Shown here piece by piece: positions 6,623-7,272 of a stretch of DNA of 7,272 bases (within the stretch, counting starts at the first letter, position 1; every line of letters starts with the position of its first letter). A program made the position numbers and the translations under genes. This DNA is from DAMCAP01 sp964369265 (lineage in GTDB: Bacteria > Bacillota > Clostridia > Oscillospirales > Ruminococcaceae), in the NCBI GenBank assembly GCA_964369265.1, contig CAYJEV010000084.1, forward strand, positions 1-7,272, written 5' to 3'. The notes under the pieces were generated by a model. That model was not told the origin of the DNA. It saw only the letters and a list, made by a program, of their open reading frames with translations, and did not search any database.

Positions 6623-7189
6623 TTGGGAAGATATAGCCTAAGAGAAGCTATTATTGATGAAATGGAATATAATTCTAAAACTTATTCTAAAACTGAATCA
6701 GCAATTCGTGATGAATATTTGGAGGAGATGTTAAAAAGGGCTGATGCTTATGAAAGATATATTGAGATTTATGATGTTAAAGAAGCACTTAAAAATAAAG
6801 GCATAGAACTTGAGCAAATATACAATATTGATGAAATAAGAGCGAAATGGGATAATGCTTTTACAAACAACATAACTTTAGAGCAGAAAAGCGAAGTTTA
6901 CTTTGAGGATTTTAAATGGCATGTTTTTTCTTATGAATTATTGCCTGCAAATAAAAAAGATGATGCTGATAATATGTTTTTAGAGATGGAAAAAGGGGCA
7001 GCATATCTTTTTGGGCAGTTTACTGATGAATGTTTTGTAATTAGCAATGCTTCATACATAGGAATGAACGAGCTAGAGCTTATACATGAACTGCTTTCAG
7101 ATTTTTACTTATTCGATACAAACGGAAACTGGACATATATACGAACTCACGAACCAAATTTAGGTCCATTTTTGCACCAGATAAAGTAA
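6623..7189 (+). CDS. DUF4275-family protein of unknown function
   Basis: Predicted cytosolic protein of 188 residues from TTG 6623. The second half carries the motif set I associate with DUF4275: W76 in a KWDNAF segment, YFEDFKWHVFSYE (93-105), an internal SNAS (141-144), NWTYIRTHE (169-177) and the terminal GPF (181-183). The first 65 or so residues are a charged, mainly helical stretch (for example RDEYLEEMLKRADAYERY, 29-46) that seems to exceed the usual size of this family. The biochemical role of DUF4275 is not known to me. Its position 26 bases after an Imm1-like gene suggests a shared operon and perhaps a shared toxin-immunity context, which is inference. An open frame reaches back to TTG 6581 inside the upstream gene, but that start lacks a ribosome binding site. 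Confidence 0.72.
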   Translation: MGRYSLREAIIDEMEYNSKTYSKTESAIRDEYLEEMLKRADAYERYIEIYDVKEALKNKGIELEQIYNIDEIRAKWDNAFTNNITLEQKSEVYFEDFKWHVFSYELLPANKKDDADNMFLEMEKGAAYLFGQFTDECFVISNASYIGMNELELIHELLSDFYLFDTNGNWTYIRTHEPNLGPFLHQIK

Positions 7190-7251
7190 GATATATTGAT
7201 AACTTTGAAGTGATGATGTGTTAGAGGTTTAACTAAATTTTATATTACATC

Positions 7252-7272
7252 AAGGAGTTTTCTGATAAGATG
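7252..7272 (+). promoter_or_regulatory. Possible ribosome binding site and start codon of a further gene at the right edge
   Basis: AAGGAG at 7252-7257 is followed 12 bases later by ATG, the last three bases of the window. The spacing is longer than ideal, and nothing of a coding sequence can be read, so this is tentative. The 62 bases before it (7190-7251) are AT-rich, with no clear terminator or promoter. Confidence 0.3.

Noticed and set aside
6618..6641. ATG at 6618 close to a ribosome binding site
   Set aside because: Its frame ends after seven codons.
1..7272. CRISPR arrays, tRNA or rRNA genes, insertion sequences, known riboswitches
   Set aside because: No regularly spaced repeats, cloverleaf or rRNA-like sequence, transposase motifs or recognisable riboswitch cores were seen on either strand.

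Overview
The window is an AT-rich bacterial segment in which every supported gene is on the + strand. Strong purine-rich ribosome binding sites, TTG and GTG starts beside ATG, frequent AGA and ATA codons, and the gene content (FtsH, a type IIA topoisomerase pair, SecG, an Imm1/DUF4275 pair) point to a low-GC Firmicute. A clostridial lineage is most likely, but this is an inference from style, not a taxonomic proof.

Layout. Positions 1-1404 hold the 3' two-thirds of ftsH, cut by the window edge and ending in a long acidic tail. A symmetric intrinsic terminator follows. Positions 1466-5691 hold a tightly coupled two-gene operon for a type IIA topoisomerase: a divergent GyrB/ParE-like ATPase-TOPRIM subunit (TTG start), then a GyrA/ParC-like breakage-reunion subunit with a short C-terminal domain and no recognisable GyrA box. 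The gap at 5692-5881 contains a hairpin whose U-tract faces the minus strand, a second inverted repeat that can pair with parts of the first, and a good sigma-A promoter with an extended -10. That promoter drives secG (5882-6127), which has its own terminator. The last kilobase has a more accessory character: an Imm1-family immunity-like protein and a DUF4275-family protein, 26 bases apart. A possible ribosome binding site and start codon of a further gene sit at the right edge.

How the parts relate. FtsH (membrane protein quality control) and SecG (Sec translocon) are housekeeping envelope functions. The topoisomerase pair would assemble as an A2B2 enzyme acting on chromosomal DNA. The final two genes resemble the immunity side of polymorphic toxin systems, but no toxin is visible here. 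I found no CRISPR array, tRNA, rRNA or insertion sequence. The strongest candidates for something less ordinary are the divergent topoisomerase pair, the structured gap upstream of secG (possibly a small minus-strand RNA), and the toxin-less Imm1-DUF4275 pair. None of these by itself shows a new system.
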